This document shows positions 8,048 to 15,767 of a DNA stretch of 64,000 bases, piece by piece. Position 1 is the stretch's first letter, and every line of letters begins with the position of its first letter. Position numbers and translations under genes: made by a program. Below the pieces are notes generated by a model. It saw only the letters and a list, made by a program, of their open reading frames with translations. It was not told the DNA's origin and made no database searches. The stretch spans positions 186,001-250,000 of the forward strand of contig JBBCJB010000014.1 in the NCBI GenBank assembly GCA_037190485.1, in the 5' to 3' direction. The stretch comes from Parapedobacter sp037190485. Its GTDB lineage: Bacteria; Bacteroidota; Bacteroidia; Sphingobacteriales; Sphingobacteriaceae.

Positions 8048-8890
8048 TTATTCTGCCGCCAATCCGCGGTAGTAGGCAACCTGGGCATCGGTCAATCCCC
8101 CCGCATGTGCGGCAAGGAATCCCGGTATTTCAACGCGTAGCGCTTCGGCGTCGCCGCGCAGATCCAACAGGTCGATGGCCATCCGGTCTATCCGTGAGGC
8201 CAGCGAAGCGACAGGATGGTTGCTTTTCACGGCAGCGACATGCTTCGCCAGGTCAACCTGCTGAGCAGCGGCCAGTGGCGCGAAATCCGCTTCGAAGATG
8301 ATTTCGGCAAGCTTGTCCAAGTGGGCCTCTTTGGCCGCCAGGTAACCGAATCCCGGTTCGGTGGTGTTTTCGGTATGCTTGGCGATGAAGGCCAATTGCT
8401 CCTCGGAGGGGTGTTCGCCCACTGCGGCCAGGTAGGCATCCATCAATCCGCTTGTTTGGACGTGGTCTTGCGCATCCGTTGCCCCGATGATGGCGTTTTC
8501 CAGGAGTTCCACCGAGCGCTCGCCGTTTTCGAACCGCTCCAACAAGGCGTAATACTGGGTTTTGGTGTCCAAGCCGCGATTCAGTTTCACGGCCAGTTCA
8601 TAGGGATATTTCGTATCTCCCGTTACCCGATGCACCAGCTTTCCGCTGGCATCATAAAGCAAATAAGCGGTTTCCGATTGGGTTCCGGGGTGCTGTACCA
8701 CGAAATGGCGATCCAGGAAACCCTGTACATGCCGGTCTCCGAAAGCGGCATTTCCGATCAGGATCATTTTGCCGGAGGCCTTTGCCTCGATGAGGGTCTT
8801 TTCTACGGGTTTTGCCACTGCCGGTTTGTTGGCGGCCGCTACCGTGATGAACGGAGCGACGATGGATGCGATGATGAATGTCGTTTTCAT
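8048..8890 (-). CDS. Secreted thioredoxin-fold-like protein without redox cysteines
   Basis: A 280-residue protein with an N-terminal signal peptide (MKTTFIIASIVAPFITVAAA). Residues ~30-105 follow the order of thioredoxin-like domains (LIEAKASGKMILIGNAAFGDRHVQGFLDRHFVVQHP...AYLLYDASGKLVHRVTG), but the CxxC pair is absent; the protein has no cysteine there. The remaining ~170 residues are alpha-helical. It may be a non-catalytic binding protein of the periplasm. Function unknown. It is convergent with the fibronectin-like gene. Confidence 0.7.
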   Translation of the reverse strand: MKTTFIIASIVAPFITVAAANKPAVAKPVEKTLIEAKASGKMILIGNAAFGDRHVQGFLDRHFVVQHPGTQSETAYLLYDASGKLVHRVTGDTKYPYELAVKLNRGLDTKTQYYALLERFENGERSVELLENAIIGATDAQDHVQTSGLMDAYLAAVGEHPSEEQLAFIAKHTENTTEPGFGYLAAKEAHLDKLAEIIFEADFAPLAAAQQVDLAKHVAAVKSNHPVASLASRIDRMAIDLLDLRGDAEALRVEIPGFLAAHAGGLTDAQVAYYRGLAAE

Positions 8891-9104
8891 GATTCTTACT
8901 TTTAGCTGTTTCTATTTTTTCCCTGTTGGTTAAGCTAAATACGAGCGCGTGCCAAGTTTTACCCCAGGCTTTCGCAAACGGAATGCTTTACAACCAGCAG
9001 GAATGGAGGTGGGTGGGGTATGAGGCATTTGATTAATTTCCTTATACTTGTGGCAAACCCCAAAACACCATTGAAACGGTTGGGCATATCAAACTCAAGC
9101 AAAA

Positions 9105-9638
9105 TTGAAACTGGCATTCAAAAAATTCACACCCGACGATTTCGACGATTACTTTCGCTTGGTCGGCGATGGCACGGTGATGGCGATGATCACCGAGCGC
9201 GCCTTGCCCCGGGATGAGGCGGTGGAAGATTTCGAACAACGGGTGTCGCGCAACGGCATCGCCGACGATTTCGGTTACTACAAGGTCATCGACGCGGATT
9301 CGCGAGCCTTTGTTGGCTTGGCCAAGCTGGAGGTGGAGCACGCGGCAAGCATCGAGGCGGAGCTGGGTTACATCCTCCTTCCGGAATATTGGGGCAAGGG
9401 GATAGGCGGGCGCGTGGCGAAACTGCTGGTCGACCGGGCGCGTACGTTGCCGCAACTGGCGAGCCTGTACGCGATCATCGACCCGCTGAACATCCCCTCA
9501 AGGAAGATATTGACCAACAATGGGTTTGTCTCCAAGGCCTTCCAGGATTTCGATGGCTTGCCTGGGGAATTGCTGGTACTCAACCTCCGATCATCCGTCA
9601 CTTCAAGCACGCTCGCTGATGGCAGTCCCTACAAGTAA
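9105..9638 (+). CDS. GNAT family N-acetyltransferase
   Basis: A 177-residue acyl-CoA-dependent acetyltransferase of the RimJ/RimL type. The N-terminal FKKFTPDDFDDYFRLV, central ELGYILLPEYWGKGIGGRVAKLLVD (acetyl-CoA pyrophosphate loop, motif A) and IIDPLNIPSRKILTNNGFV (motif B) are clear. The start is taken at the TTG at 9105, since the only later ATG codons would remove the first conserved strand. Substrate unknown. No operon partner is visible. Confidence 0.85.
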   Translation: MKLAFKKFTPDDFDDYFRLVGDGTVMAMITERALPRDEAVEDFEQRVSRNGIADDFGYYKVIDADSRAFVGLAKLEVEHAASIEAELGYILLPEYWGKGIGGRVAKLLVDRARTLPQLASLYAIIDPLNIPSRKILTNNGFVSKAFQDFDGLPGELLVLNLRSSVTSSTLADGSPYK

Positions 9639-9668
9639 AGTGGGATTGCAGCGGGCAATCCAAACGAA

Positions 9669-9875
9669 TTACAGCAAGCTCCGGCAGGAGCTGGCATCGG
9701 TATCAGCCGGGTTAACGATTTTTTGTTCGCCTTGGTTTTCGGTGTATTCCGGTTCATCGGCGAAACACTTGATTTCCACACGCCGGAGACCGAACACGTC
9801 ATTGCCATCATACGCGGTGTCCAGCAGCCTGATGGCATCGTCGCGCGTTGTCCGTCCATCGTCCGTAATCTGCAT
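9669..9875 (-). CDS. Small acidic protein, hypothetical
   Basis: An ATG-started 68-residue frame on the minus strand. The composition is protein-like (TRDDAIRLLDTAYDGNDVFGLRRVEIKCF), unlike the competing frames in the same stretch. It has no signal peptide or known motif. It lies between the GNAT gene (convergent, 30 bases away) and the divergent methyltransferase-like gene. Short size leaves doubt. Confidence 0.45.
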   Translation of the reverse strand: MQITDDGRTTRDDAIRLLDTAYDGNDVFGLRRVEIKCFADEPEYTENQGEQKIVNPADTDASSCRSLL

Positions 9876-9924
9876 CGTTCAAGAAAAATCCACGGCAACG
9901 GGGCCATAGCTGGCGTAAAAATCA

Positions 9925-9932
9925 TAGCTTTG
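9925..9932 (+). promoter_or_regulatory. -7 box (TAGCTTTG)
   Basis: Exact TAnnTTTG match 19 bases before the ATG of the gene at 9952. Confidence 0.5.
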
Positions 9933-9951
9933 GCCACAAAGAGCAGGCAGC

Positions 9952-10599
9952 ATGTTAAAAAAGATACTCGGTCATCGCGTAAAGAAGTCGGAACTCGAAG
10001 CGTACCGTTCGTTCGTGGAAAACAAAGCCGATTTCGGCCAATACCTCGAATATCAGAAGTTGCGGACCGAACGGCCCTCGCTTCACACCGTCAAGCAAAA
10101 CACCATCCGTAAGTTCGGTGCGAAACACGGATACCAGGTGCTCGTCGAGACGGGAACCTATTTGGGCGACATGGTCGAGGCGCAGCGCGATCATTTTGAA
10201 CGGATCTATTCCATCGAATTGGGGGAGCAACTCTACAACGACGCGGTGAAGCGTTTCGAACGCTTTACGCACGTGAGCATCCTGTTGGGCGATAGCGGCG
10301 TGGTGCTTAAACAACTCATCGCCGAGATCCATCAACCGGCGCTGTTCTGGCTGGATGGCCACTACTCGGCCGGCGTGACGGCGAAAGGCGAAAAGGAAAC
10401 GCCGATATTGGCCGAGCTCGAGACCATCCTGGGCGCCCCTTACGAACATGGCATACTCATCGACGATGCCCGCTTGTTTACCGCGCAGCACGACTACCCG
10501 AGCATAGACGAACTGGCTGCGTTCATCACCGGCAAGGCCCCAAACCGGATGGTTGCCATAGCCGACGACATCATCCGGGTTTTCCCCCGGGGCGAATAG
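9952..10599 (+). CDS. SAM-dependent methyltransferase-like protein
   Basis: A 215-residue protein with a class I methyltransferase-like core: motif I variant QVLVETGTYLGDM, acidic end of strand 2 in IYSIELGEQL, and a strand 4 motif ALFWLDGHYSAG. The order resembles small methyltransferases used in polysaccharide or FkbM-type reactions. About 60 helical residues precede the core. Substrate is unknown and activity is not assured, since the glycine-rich loop is ETGTYLG rather than the canonical DxGxGxG. Confidence 0.65.
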   Translation: MLKKILGHRVKKSELEAYRSFVENKADFGQYLEYQKLRTERPSLHTVKQNTIRKFGAKHGYQVLVETGTYLGDMVEAQRDHFERIYSIELGEQLYNDAVKRFERFTHVSILLGDSGVVLKQLIAEIHQPALFWLDGHYSAGVTAKGEKETPILAELETILGAPYEHGILIDDARLFTAQHDYPSIDELAAFITGKAPNRMVAIADDIIRVFPRGE

Positions 10600-10693
10600 G
10601 CAGAAGGGAATCGACGCACGGTCATCCAGGCAATGGCCGCATGTGCTTTCCAATGGCCCGTGATTTGTATGCCTATTGGGAAAAGACCGCATC

Positions 10694-11086
10694 ATGAAAC
10701 GCAACGAATTTTTCGCCATCGGCCGTTACCTGGCCATGATCGCCCTGCTATCCACCACATTGCTGGCCTGTTCAACCATAAAGGGCGCTTGGAAACGGGT
10801 AGACCTGACCAAGGTCGCTATTGGCATGTCCAAAGCCGAGGTGAAAACGGCCTTGGGCAAGGATCCCGCCAATACCGTTGCCGCCAAGGAATATGAAGAC
10901 GGGGTGATGGAAGTGGTTGAGTATCATGATTACGTTGCGCCCAATGCCAATAGCCAAGACAATTTCGAGACTTACTGGTTGTATTTCTTCAACGATCGTT
11001 TGGTGGAGTGGGGCAAGCCGCCCGTGGATTGGGAGGTATACGTGGAACGGCTCTACCGGCAACGGCACAGGCACCATGCCCATTAA
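10694..11086 (+). CDS. Small lipoprotein, SmpA/OmlA-like
   Basis: About 130 residues starting at the ATG at 10694. A lipoprotein signal ends at Cys26 (STTLLAC). The mature part begins with a segment typical of BamE/SmpA-like domains (VAIGMSKAEVKTALGKDP), then YWLYFFNDRLVEWGKPP, and a His/Arg-rich tail (RQRHRHHAH). A role in outer-membrane assembly would be expected for a true BamE but is not shown; many such small lipoproteins have no known role. The 18-base upstream extension in frame is not needed. Confidence 0.75.
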   Translation: MKRNEFFAIGRYLAMIALLSTTLLACSTIKGAWKRVDLTKVAIGMSKAEVKTALGKDPANTVAAKEYEDGVMEVVEYHDYVAPNANSQDNFETYWLYFFNDRLVEWGKPPVDWEVYVERLYRQRHRHHAH

Positions 11087-11097
11087 GTCGGCTTACG

Positions 11098-11253
11098 TCA
11101 CTTGCGTAACTCCTTCAACAGGTTGTCCACTTCCAGCGGTATGCCAAACCACACATTGTGGTCTTTGCAATTCGGTACGTCGGCAGGCAAGGCGTGATTC
11201 AACATGAACTGTGTAAAGAAATTGATATACTGGGCCGATTTACGGATAGGTTT
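11098..11253 (-). pseudogene. Possible gene remnant (C-terminal fragment)
   Basis: A 52-codon minus-strand frame, closed upstream by a TGA (11254-11256), ends in TGA at 11098. It reads ...AQYINFFTQFMLNHALPADV, then PNCKDHNVWFGIPLEVDNLL and KELRK. The sequence has a coherent protein character, yet the only ATG leaves just 36 residues. It may be the tail of a decayed gene. I recognise no family. Confidence 0.3.
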
Positions 11254-11371
11254 TCAAAATCACCCCATCGCAATGAAATCTTTTGTTAAAAATTAACCGC
11301 ATCCGGCAATCAACGACGAACAAAACCGACCGATCGACTGTTTGCCCCCCAAATGACAGGAGGAAACGGCG

Positions 11372-12898
11372 ATGGCTATTATCGGCGGATTGATCAAGCG
11401 GACGATTGAGATCACGCAATACATCAACAGCGAACAGACGCCCGAACAGGCGCAATTCGAGGTCTTGAAGCGCTTGCTGGAAACGGCGAAGCATACGGCT
11501 TTCGGGAAACGATACGGTTTCGGGGCCATTTTGGCCGAAGCCGACCCCATCCGGGCGTTCCAGCAGGCGGTGCCCATACACGATTACGATAAAATGCAGG
11601 CCGATTGGTGGCATTACCTGCGCGAGGGGCACCAGAACGTCACCTGGCCCGGCGGGCAACGCTATTTCGCGTTGAGCAGCGGAACGACGACCAACAGCAA
11701 GGCCATACCGGTGACCGACGATATGGTCGAAGCGATCAAAAAAGCAGGTATCCAGCAGGTGCTGAGCCTCCGGAATTTCGACCTGCCGCCCGATTTCTTC
11801 GAAAAGCAGATCATGATGCTGGGCAGCAGCACGTCGCTCAAGCCCAACGCCGAGTTCCTGGAGGGCGAGATCAGCGGCATCAGCGCTGCGAACATACCGC
11901 TTTGGTTCAGGCGATTCTACAAGCCGGGGGCGCGCATCGCGCGCCTGGAAAGCTGGGATGAACGCGTATCGCGTATAGCGAAGCGCGCACCGAAATGGGA
12001 CGTGGGCAGCATGACCGGCATCCCGTCCTGGTCGGAGCTGCTGCTCAAGGAAATCATCCGGCGCAATAACGCCGAAACGATACATGACATCTGGCCCAAC
12101 CTGCGCGTGTATTCCTCCGGCGGGGTGGCATTCGGACCATACGAAAAGAGTTTCGAGGCCCTGGTGGCCCGCCCGTTGATCCACATCGACACCTACCTGG
12201 CTTCCGAAGGTTACCTGGCCACGCAGAAGCGACCCGACACGCAGGCCATGGCGCTGATCGTGGATAACGGCGTCTTTTTCGAGTTCGTGCCGTTCACGCC
12301 GGAAAACATGGACGAACACGGGTGCGTGAAACAGGATGCCCAGGTGCTGAGTTTGGCGGAGGCGCAACCCGACGTCGACTATGTGTTGCTGATTTCAACG
12401 GTAGCCGGGGCCTGGCGGTACATGATCGGCGACACGGTGATGATCGCCGACAAGCAACGTGCCGAGATCATCATCACCGGACGCACCAAGCATTTCCTCA
12501 ACGTGGTGGGCGAGCAGCTTTCCGTCCACCAGATGAATGAAGCCATGAAGCAGCTAGGCGAGCACTTCGATGCCGAGGTACATGAATTTACCGTGGCCGC
12601 GATCCGCAGGGGCGACGGCTACGTCAATGCATGGTACCTGGGCACCAACAAGGCGCTCGATGCGGCGGCGGTCACGCGGTTCCTCGATCGACGGCTGGCC
12701 GAGCTCAACAAGAATTACGGCGTGGCGCGCAAGCAGTCGTTGAAAGGCGTGGAGGTCGAAGTCGTCCCGGCCGAACGGTTCTATGCATGGAGCGAAGCAA
12801 CGAAGAAGCTGGGAGGCCAGGTCAAGATCCCCAGGGTGATGGATGAGGGGGCGTTCTCCGATTTCGAGGCGTTTATGGCACGACATGCCGATGCCTAG
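11372..12898 (+). CDS. GH3 auxin-responsive-promoter family protein (acyl-acid amido synthetase-like)
   Basis: A 508-residue member of the GH3 branch of the acyl-adenylate (ANL) superfamily. In plants such enzymes conjugate amino acids to auxin or jasmonate through an acyl-AMP; bacterial members have mostly unknown substrates. Visible motifs are the P-loop-like YFALSSGTTTNSKAIPVT, RVYSSGGVAFGPYEKSF, the WRYMIGDTV block near the ATP site and ITGRTKHFLNVVGEQLS of the C-terminal domain. The length matches the bacterial family. It stands alone on the plus strand, so the acyl substrate cannot be inferred. Confidence 0.9.
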   Translation: MAIIGGLIKRTIEITQYINSEQTPEQAQFEVLKRLLETAKHTAFGKRYGFGAILAEADPIRAFQQAVPIHDYDKMQADWWHYLREGHQNVTWPGGQRYFALSSGTTTNSKAIPVTDDMVEAIKKAGIQQVLSLRNFDLPPDFFEKQIMMLGSSTSLKPNAEFLEGEISGISAANIPLWFRRFYKPGARIARLESWDERVSRIAKRAPKWDVGSMTGIPSWSELLLKEIIRRNNAETIHDIWPNLRVYSSGGVAFGPYEKSFEALVARPLIHIDTYLASEGYLATQKRPDTQAMALIVDNGVFFEFVPFTPENMDEHGCVKQDAQVLSLAEAQPDVDYVLLISTVAGAWRYMIGDTVMIADKQRAEIIITGRTKHFLNVVGEQLSVHQMNEAMKQLGEHFDAEVHEFTVAAIRRGDGYVNAWYLGTNKALDAAAVTRFLDRRLAELNKNYGVARKQSLKGVEVEVVPAERFYAWSEATKKLGGQVKIPRVMDEGAFSDFEAFMARHADA

Positions 12899-12919
12899 CG
12901 CCTTTCGCCAAGGCTTCCT

Positions 12920-13579
12920 TCAGACGCGGCCCCGGATTTCCTGCATGGTTTGTTCTTCCTTGGCCAGCGTTTCGCCGCGCTGCGGATCGTTTTCATGCTC
13001 GAGTTCGCCAATCAGCCCCATGATGTCATCCGGCGAAAGGTAGAGCGCGGCGATCTTGTCCTTGTAGGCCTGCGGCAACCCGGTGTGCTCCAGGATGAAC
13101 GATTTGGTCTCCAGGATGTAGCGCCCCATCCCGTGGTTTACGGCGAACGAGTCGGCCGCGCGTTCGGCTTTACGGATGTATTTCCGCGATAGCCAGTACC
13201 CCAACCCGAAACGGACCAGGCCCCAGGGGCCACGGCGTTCGTAATCCATGATGTGCCCCAGCTCATGGCCGATCCAGCCAATCAGCACACCGTCCGGTAG
13301 CTGCTGGATGGTCTGGAAACTGTGTTTGAGTTTGAAAACCGGATTGATCAGGATTTGGTAACCCCGGTTTTCCCGTTTCCCGAACAGGGAACTTACCTTG
13401 GGCCTGGCGGCCATGACCGAGCGTTTCAACCCACGGCTAAAGACGAATTCGATACGAGTATGGTCAAGTGCCGGGTAATGGGACAACGCGAACCGGGCCT
13501 GTTTCTCGATGATCGTTGGAATGACCTGCATACCTTTTCCCAACAAGTTGCCCGGCAAAAGGTTTAGGTGGGGCGTCAC
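12920..13579 (-). CDS. Predicted zinc metallopeptidase (HExxH motif)
   Basis: About 219 residues with a GHELGH zinc-binding motif (His105, Glu106, His109) and a downstream ERAADSFAVNHG segment that can supply the third ligand, as in gluzincin-like proteins. No signal peptide. The frame starts at a GTG directly after the lspA stop codon (TGA-GTG, no gap); an ATG at 13531, 16 codons later and preceded by GGGAAAAGG, is a good alternative. Position after lspA implies co-transcription and perhaps translational coupling. Substrate unknown. Confidence 0.75.
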   Translation of the reverse strand: MTPHLNLLPGNLLGKGMQVIPTIIEKQARFALSHYPALDHTRIEFVFSRGLKRSVMAARPKVSSLFGKRENRGYQILINPVFKLKHSFQTIQQLPDGVLIGWIGHELGHIMDYERRGPWGLVRFGLGYWLSRKYIRKAERAADSFAVNHGMGRYILETKSFILEHTGLPQAYKDKIAALYLSPDDIMGLIGELEHENDPQRGETLAKEEQTMQEIRGRV

Positions 13580-14074
13580 TCAAACGCTCAGCTTTCGCCT
13601 GAACGACAGGACCAACAGGATGCCCATGCCGACCATGATCGACACGTCGGCCATATTGAAGATGCCGGTTTGCAGGGGGCCGAGCCTGAGGTGCATGAAA
13701 TCCGTGACCGATCCATACAACACCCGGTCGATCAGGTTGCCGATGCCGCCGCCGATGGCGAAAGCCAACGCAAACAGGAGCAACGGCTCCCGGTTTCCGA
13801 CACGGATCATGTAATAGAGACCGAACAGCAGCGCCAGGATCGGCAAAACGATCAACATGATGGTCTTGGCGGGCGGCCACCAGCCCTGCCCCATGCTGAG
13901 GAATGCACCAGAATTTTCGACGTTGGTCAGCGTCAGGTGGTTCTCGATGACCGAAATCCGTTCGCTCGGGGCGATCTGATTGCGCACCACGGATTTGGTG
14001 AATTGGTCGCAACCGATGTTCAGGGACAAAACAATCAGGCCGATGACCGTTCCTGCCCATTTGGCAATCCTCAT
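13580..14074 (-). CDS. lspA: Lipoprotein signal peptidase (signal peptidase II)
   Basis: A 164-residue inner-membrane aspartyl protease that removes the signal peptide of diacylglyceryl-modified prolipoproteins. Motif CDQFTK (~22-27) follows the first membrane helix. The NLIDRVLYGSVTDF block supplies Asp125 and FNMADVSI supplies Asp143, the expected catalytic pair. Four hydrophobic segments fit the family. The start at 14074 is preferred over a much longer frame because a perfect TAGGAGG Shine-Dalgarno lies 7 bases upstream, and the upstream part is antisense to the next gene. The zinc peptidase gene follows without a gap. Confidence 0.93.
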   Translation of the reverse strand: MRIAKWAGTVIGLIVLSLNIGCDQFTKSVVRNQIAPSERISVIENHLTLTNVENSGAFLSMGQGWWPPAKTIMLIVLPILALLFGLYYMIRVGNREPLLLFALAFAIGGGIGNLIDRVLYGSVTDFMHLRLGPLQTGIFNMADVSIMVGMGILLVLSFRRKLSV

Positions 14075-14179
14075 GTGGTTTCCTCCTAAGCATGCAAACT
14101 TACGAAAGTTACTTCGAATAAACCGTAACCTGCGCGAAGCCGCAGCAATAGCAATCATGTTGCAATAAAAAATCTTTCT

Positions 14180-14187
14180 TATCTTTG
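14180..14187 (+). promoter_or_regulatory. -7 box (TATCTTTG) of the flavoprotein gene
   Basis: Exact TAnnTTTG match with a TTG at 14160-14162, 17 bases upstream, and the ATG 17 bases downstream. Confidence 0.55.
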
Positions 14188-14203
14188 TCGAAACAAAACG
14201 GCG

Positions 14204-15112
14204 ATGAACGAACAGCAAGTTTTTGACGTCATCATCATCGGCGGCAGCTACGCCGGCCTTTCCGCGGCCATGGCCTTGGGACGCTCCTTGCGGAGCGTGC
14301 TGATCATCGACAGCGGCCTGCCCTGCAACCGGCAGACGCCGCATTCGCACAACTTCATCACCCAGGATGGCGAAACGCCCGCCGCGATCGCGGCCAGCGC
14401 CAAGGCACAGGTATCGGTCTACGATACGGTGGCCTTCGTGGACGACCTTGCGGTGAGCGGACGGCAAACGGACGGCGGATATGCCATCGCCACACGGGCG
14501 GGGCGCGCGTTCACGGCGCGGAAGTTGATTTTCGCCACCGGCATCCGCGACCTGCTGCCGGATATCCCCGGCATCGCGGCATGCTGGGGCATCTCCGTGA
14601 TCCATTGCCCCTATTGCCACGGCTACGAATACCGCGGCCGGAAGACCGGGATCATGGCCAATGGCGAACGGGCCTTCCATATCGCGTCGCTGGTGCGCAA
14701 CCTCACCGAAGACCTCACGGTGCTGACGTCGGGGGAGGCCGGTTTCACCGCGGAACAACGGGCCAAACTGGATCGGCATGGCATCCGGGTCGTCGAAACG
14801 GGGATTTCGGCGATCGAGCACAGTAAGGGGCACATCAGCGGCGTCGGCTTCACCGACGGCGGCACGATGGCGTTCGAAGCGGTCTATGCTGCGGTTCCGT
14901 TCGAGCAGCATTCGGATATCGCCGTTGCGCTGGGTTGCGAACTGACCGAACAGGGCCATATCAAGGTGGACCCGTTCCAACAGACGAGCGTGGGGGGCAT
15001 TTTCGCATGCGGGGACAACGCGAGCATGATGCGGTCGGTGGCCAATGCCGTCGCTACGGGTAGCCTGGCCGGCGCCATGGTCAACAAAGCGCTCACCGAC
15101 GAGCGGTTTTAG
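14204..15112 (+). CDS. Thioredoxin reductase-like NAD(P)/FAD oxidoreductase
   Basis: A 302-residue two-dinucleotide-fold flavoprotein. FAD binding: VIIIGGSYAGLSAAMALGR at the N-terminus and GGIFACGDN near the C-terminus. The redox pair is Cys135-Pro-Tyr-Cys138 in HCPYCHG, at the place of the TrxB active site. The NADPH loop region (GIMANGERAFHIASL) is weaker than the classic GxGxxA, and the protein resembles the short TrxB-like enzymes of Bacteroidota rather than housekeeping TrxB. Likely cytosolic disulfide reduction with an unknown partner. It has its own promoter and is followed 25 bases later by yjbQ. Confidence 0.88.
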   Translation: MNEQQVFDVIIIGGSYAGLSAAMALGRSLRSVLIIDSGLPCNRQTPHSHNFITQDGETPAAIAASAKAQVSVYDTVAFVDDLAVSGRQTDGGYAIATRAGRAFTARKLIFATGIRDLLPDIPGIAACWGISVIHCPYCHGYEYRGRKTGIMANGERAFHIASLVRNLTEDLTVLTSGEAGFTAEQRAKLDRHGIRVVETGISAIEHSKGHISGVGFTDGGTMAFEAVYAAVPFEQHSDIAVALGCELTEQGHIKVDPFQQTSVGGIFACGDNASMMRSVANAVATGSLAGAMVNKALTDERF

Positions 15113-15125
15113 GCTGTTGATTGAC

Positions 15126-15133
15126 TACCTTTG
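15126..15133 (+). promoter_or_regulatory. -7 box (TACCTTTG) abutting the yjbQ start
   Basis: Exact TAnnTTTG match ending 4 bases before the ATG at 15138, so a leaderless or nearly leaderless message is expected. Confidence 0.6.
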
Positions 15134-15137
15134 CCGC

Positions 15138-15560
15138 ATGACGATCCATCAACAGTCCGTGGCTTTGCGCCCCTATCCCCGGGGCTTCCACCTGATCACC
15201 GACCAAGTGGAAGCCTGCTTGGCGCCGATCAGGCATTGGAAGGCAGGGTTGTGCCAGGTATTCATCCAGCATACCTCGGCTTCGCTGACCATCAACGAGA
15301 ATGCGGACCCGACCGTGCGCATGGACTTCGAGACCTTCATGAACAAGGCCGTGCCGGAAAACGATCCGGACTACGTGCACGATTATGAAGGACCGGACGA
15401 CATGCCCGCCCACCTCAAGGCCTCCCTGATGGGCGCTTCGGTACTCGTGCCGATCCGCCACGGCCGCCTGGCGCTGGGCACCTGGCAGGGTATCTACCTC
15501 TGCGAACATCGCGATCGCGGCGGCAGCCGCAACGTGTTGGTTACCGCGTGGGGCGGGTAG
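15138..15560 (+). CDS. YjbQ/UPF0047 family protein
   Basis: A 140-residue member of the YjbQ family. The block VFIQHTSASLTINENADPTVRMDFE and the C-terminal histidine-containing segment GTWQGIYLCEHRDRGGSRNVLVTAW contain the conserved histidines and acidic residues of the fold. Some members have a weak thiamine-phosphate synthase activity, but the physiological role is not settled. ATG 15138 is chosen because the promoter box lies just before it; the longer frame overlaps the previous gene. Its stop codon TAG is formed by the first bases of the adjacent inverted-repeat element. Confidence 0.9.
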   Translation: MTIHQQSVALRPYPRGFHLITDQVEACLAPIRHWKAGLCQVFIQHTSASLTINENADPTVRMDFETFMNKAVPENDPDYVHDYEGPDDMPAHLKASLMGASVLVPIRHGRLALGTWQGIYLCEHRDRGGSRNVLVTAWGG

Positions 15561-15722
15561 TGTCGTGTCAACCATACTCCATCGCACCAATCCTTGTCCT
15601 TTCCATCCCTGGCTGCCTTGTCAAATGCTTACGTAGCTAAGGCTATGCGCGCATTTTCCAGCGTTGCCAGGAACGAAAAATAGCGGCGGCTTATGCGACA
15701 TCTTATGGTTGACACGACACTA
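15558..15722. mobile_element. MITE-like inverted-repeat element flanked by TA
   Basis: The 18-bp ends TAGTGTCGTGTCAACCAT (15558-15575) and its exact complement (15705-15722) enclose 129 bases. Further in, partial symmetry continues (TCGCA against TGCGA; CTGGC...AATGC against GCATT...GCCAG), so the whole 165 bp can fold on itself. A TA sits at each outer end, as left by IS630/Tc1-type transposases that duplicate TA. It has no coding capacity. The transposase family is inferred only from the TA and is uncertain. Confidence 0.65.
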
Positions 15723-15767
15723 GGGCGCCTGCTTGCCCTGGGCTAGTCGGCCACGCCACGCGCACCG

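Noticed and set aside
9629..9937. 102-codon minus-strand frame overlapping the small acidic protein
   Set aside because: Ser/Met/Pro-rich, low-quality composition; the shorter overlapping frame is more protein-like.
11240..12367. 375-codon minus-strand frame opposite the GH3-like gene
   Set aside because: Antisense to a clearly recognised protein; composition is what a G+C-rich antisense frame gives.
15558..15722. Inverted repeat as a simple terminator
   Set aside because: The arms are 129 bases apart and flanked by TA, with no T-tract, so a mobile element fits better.
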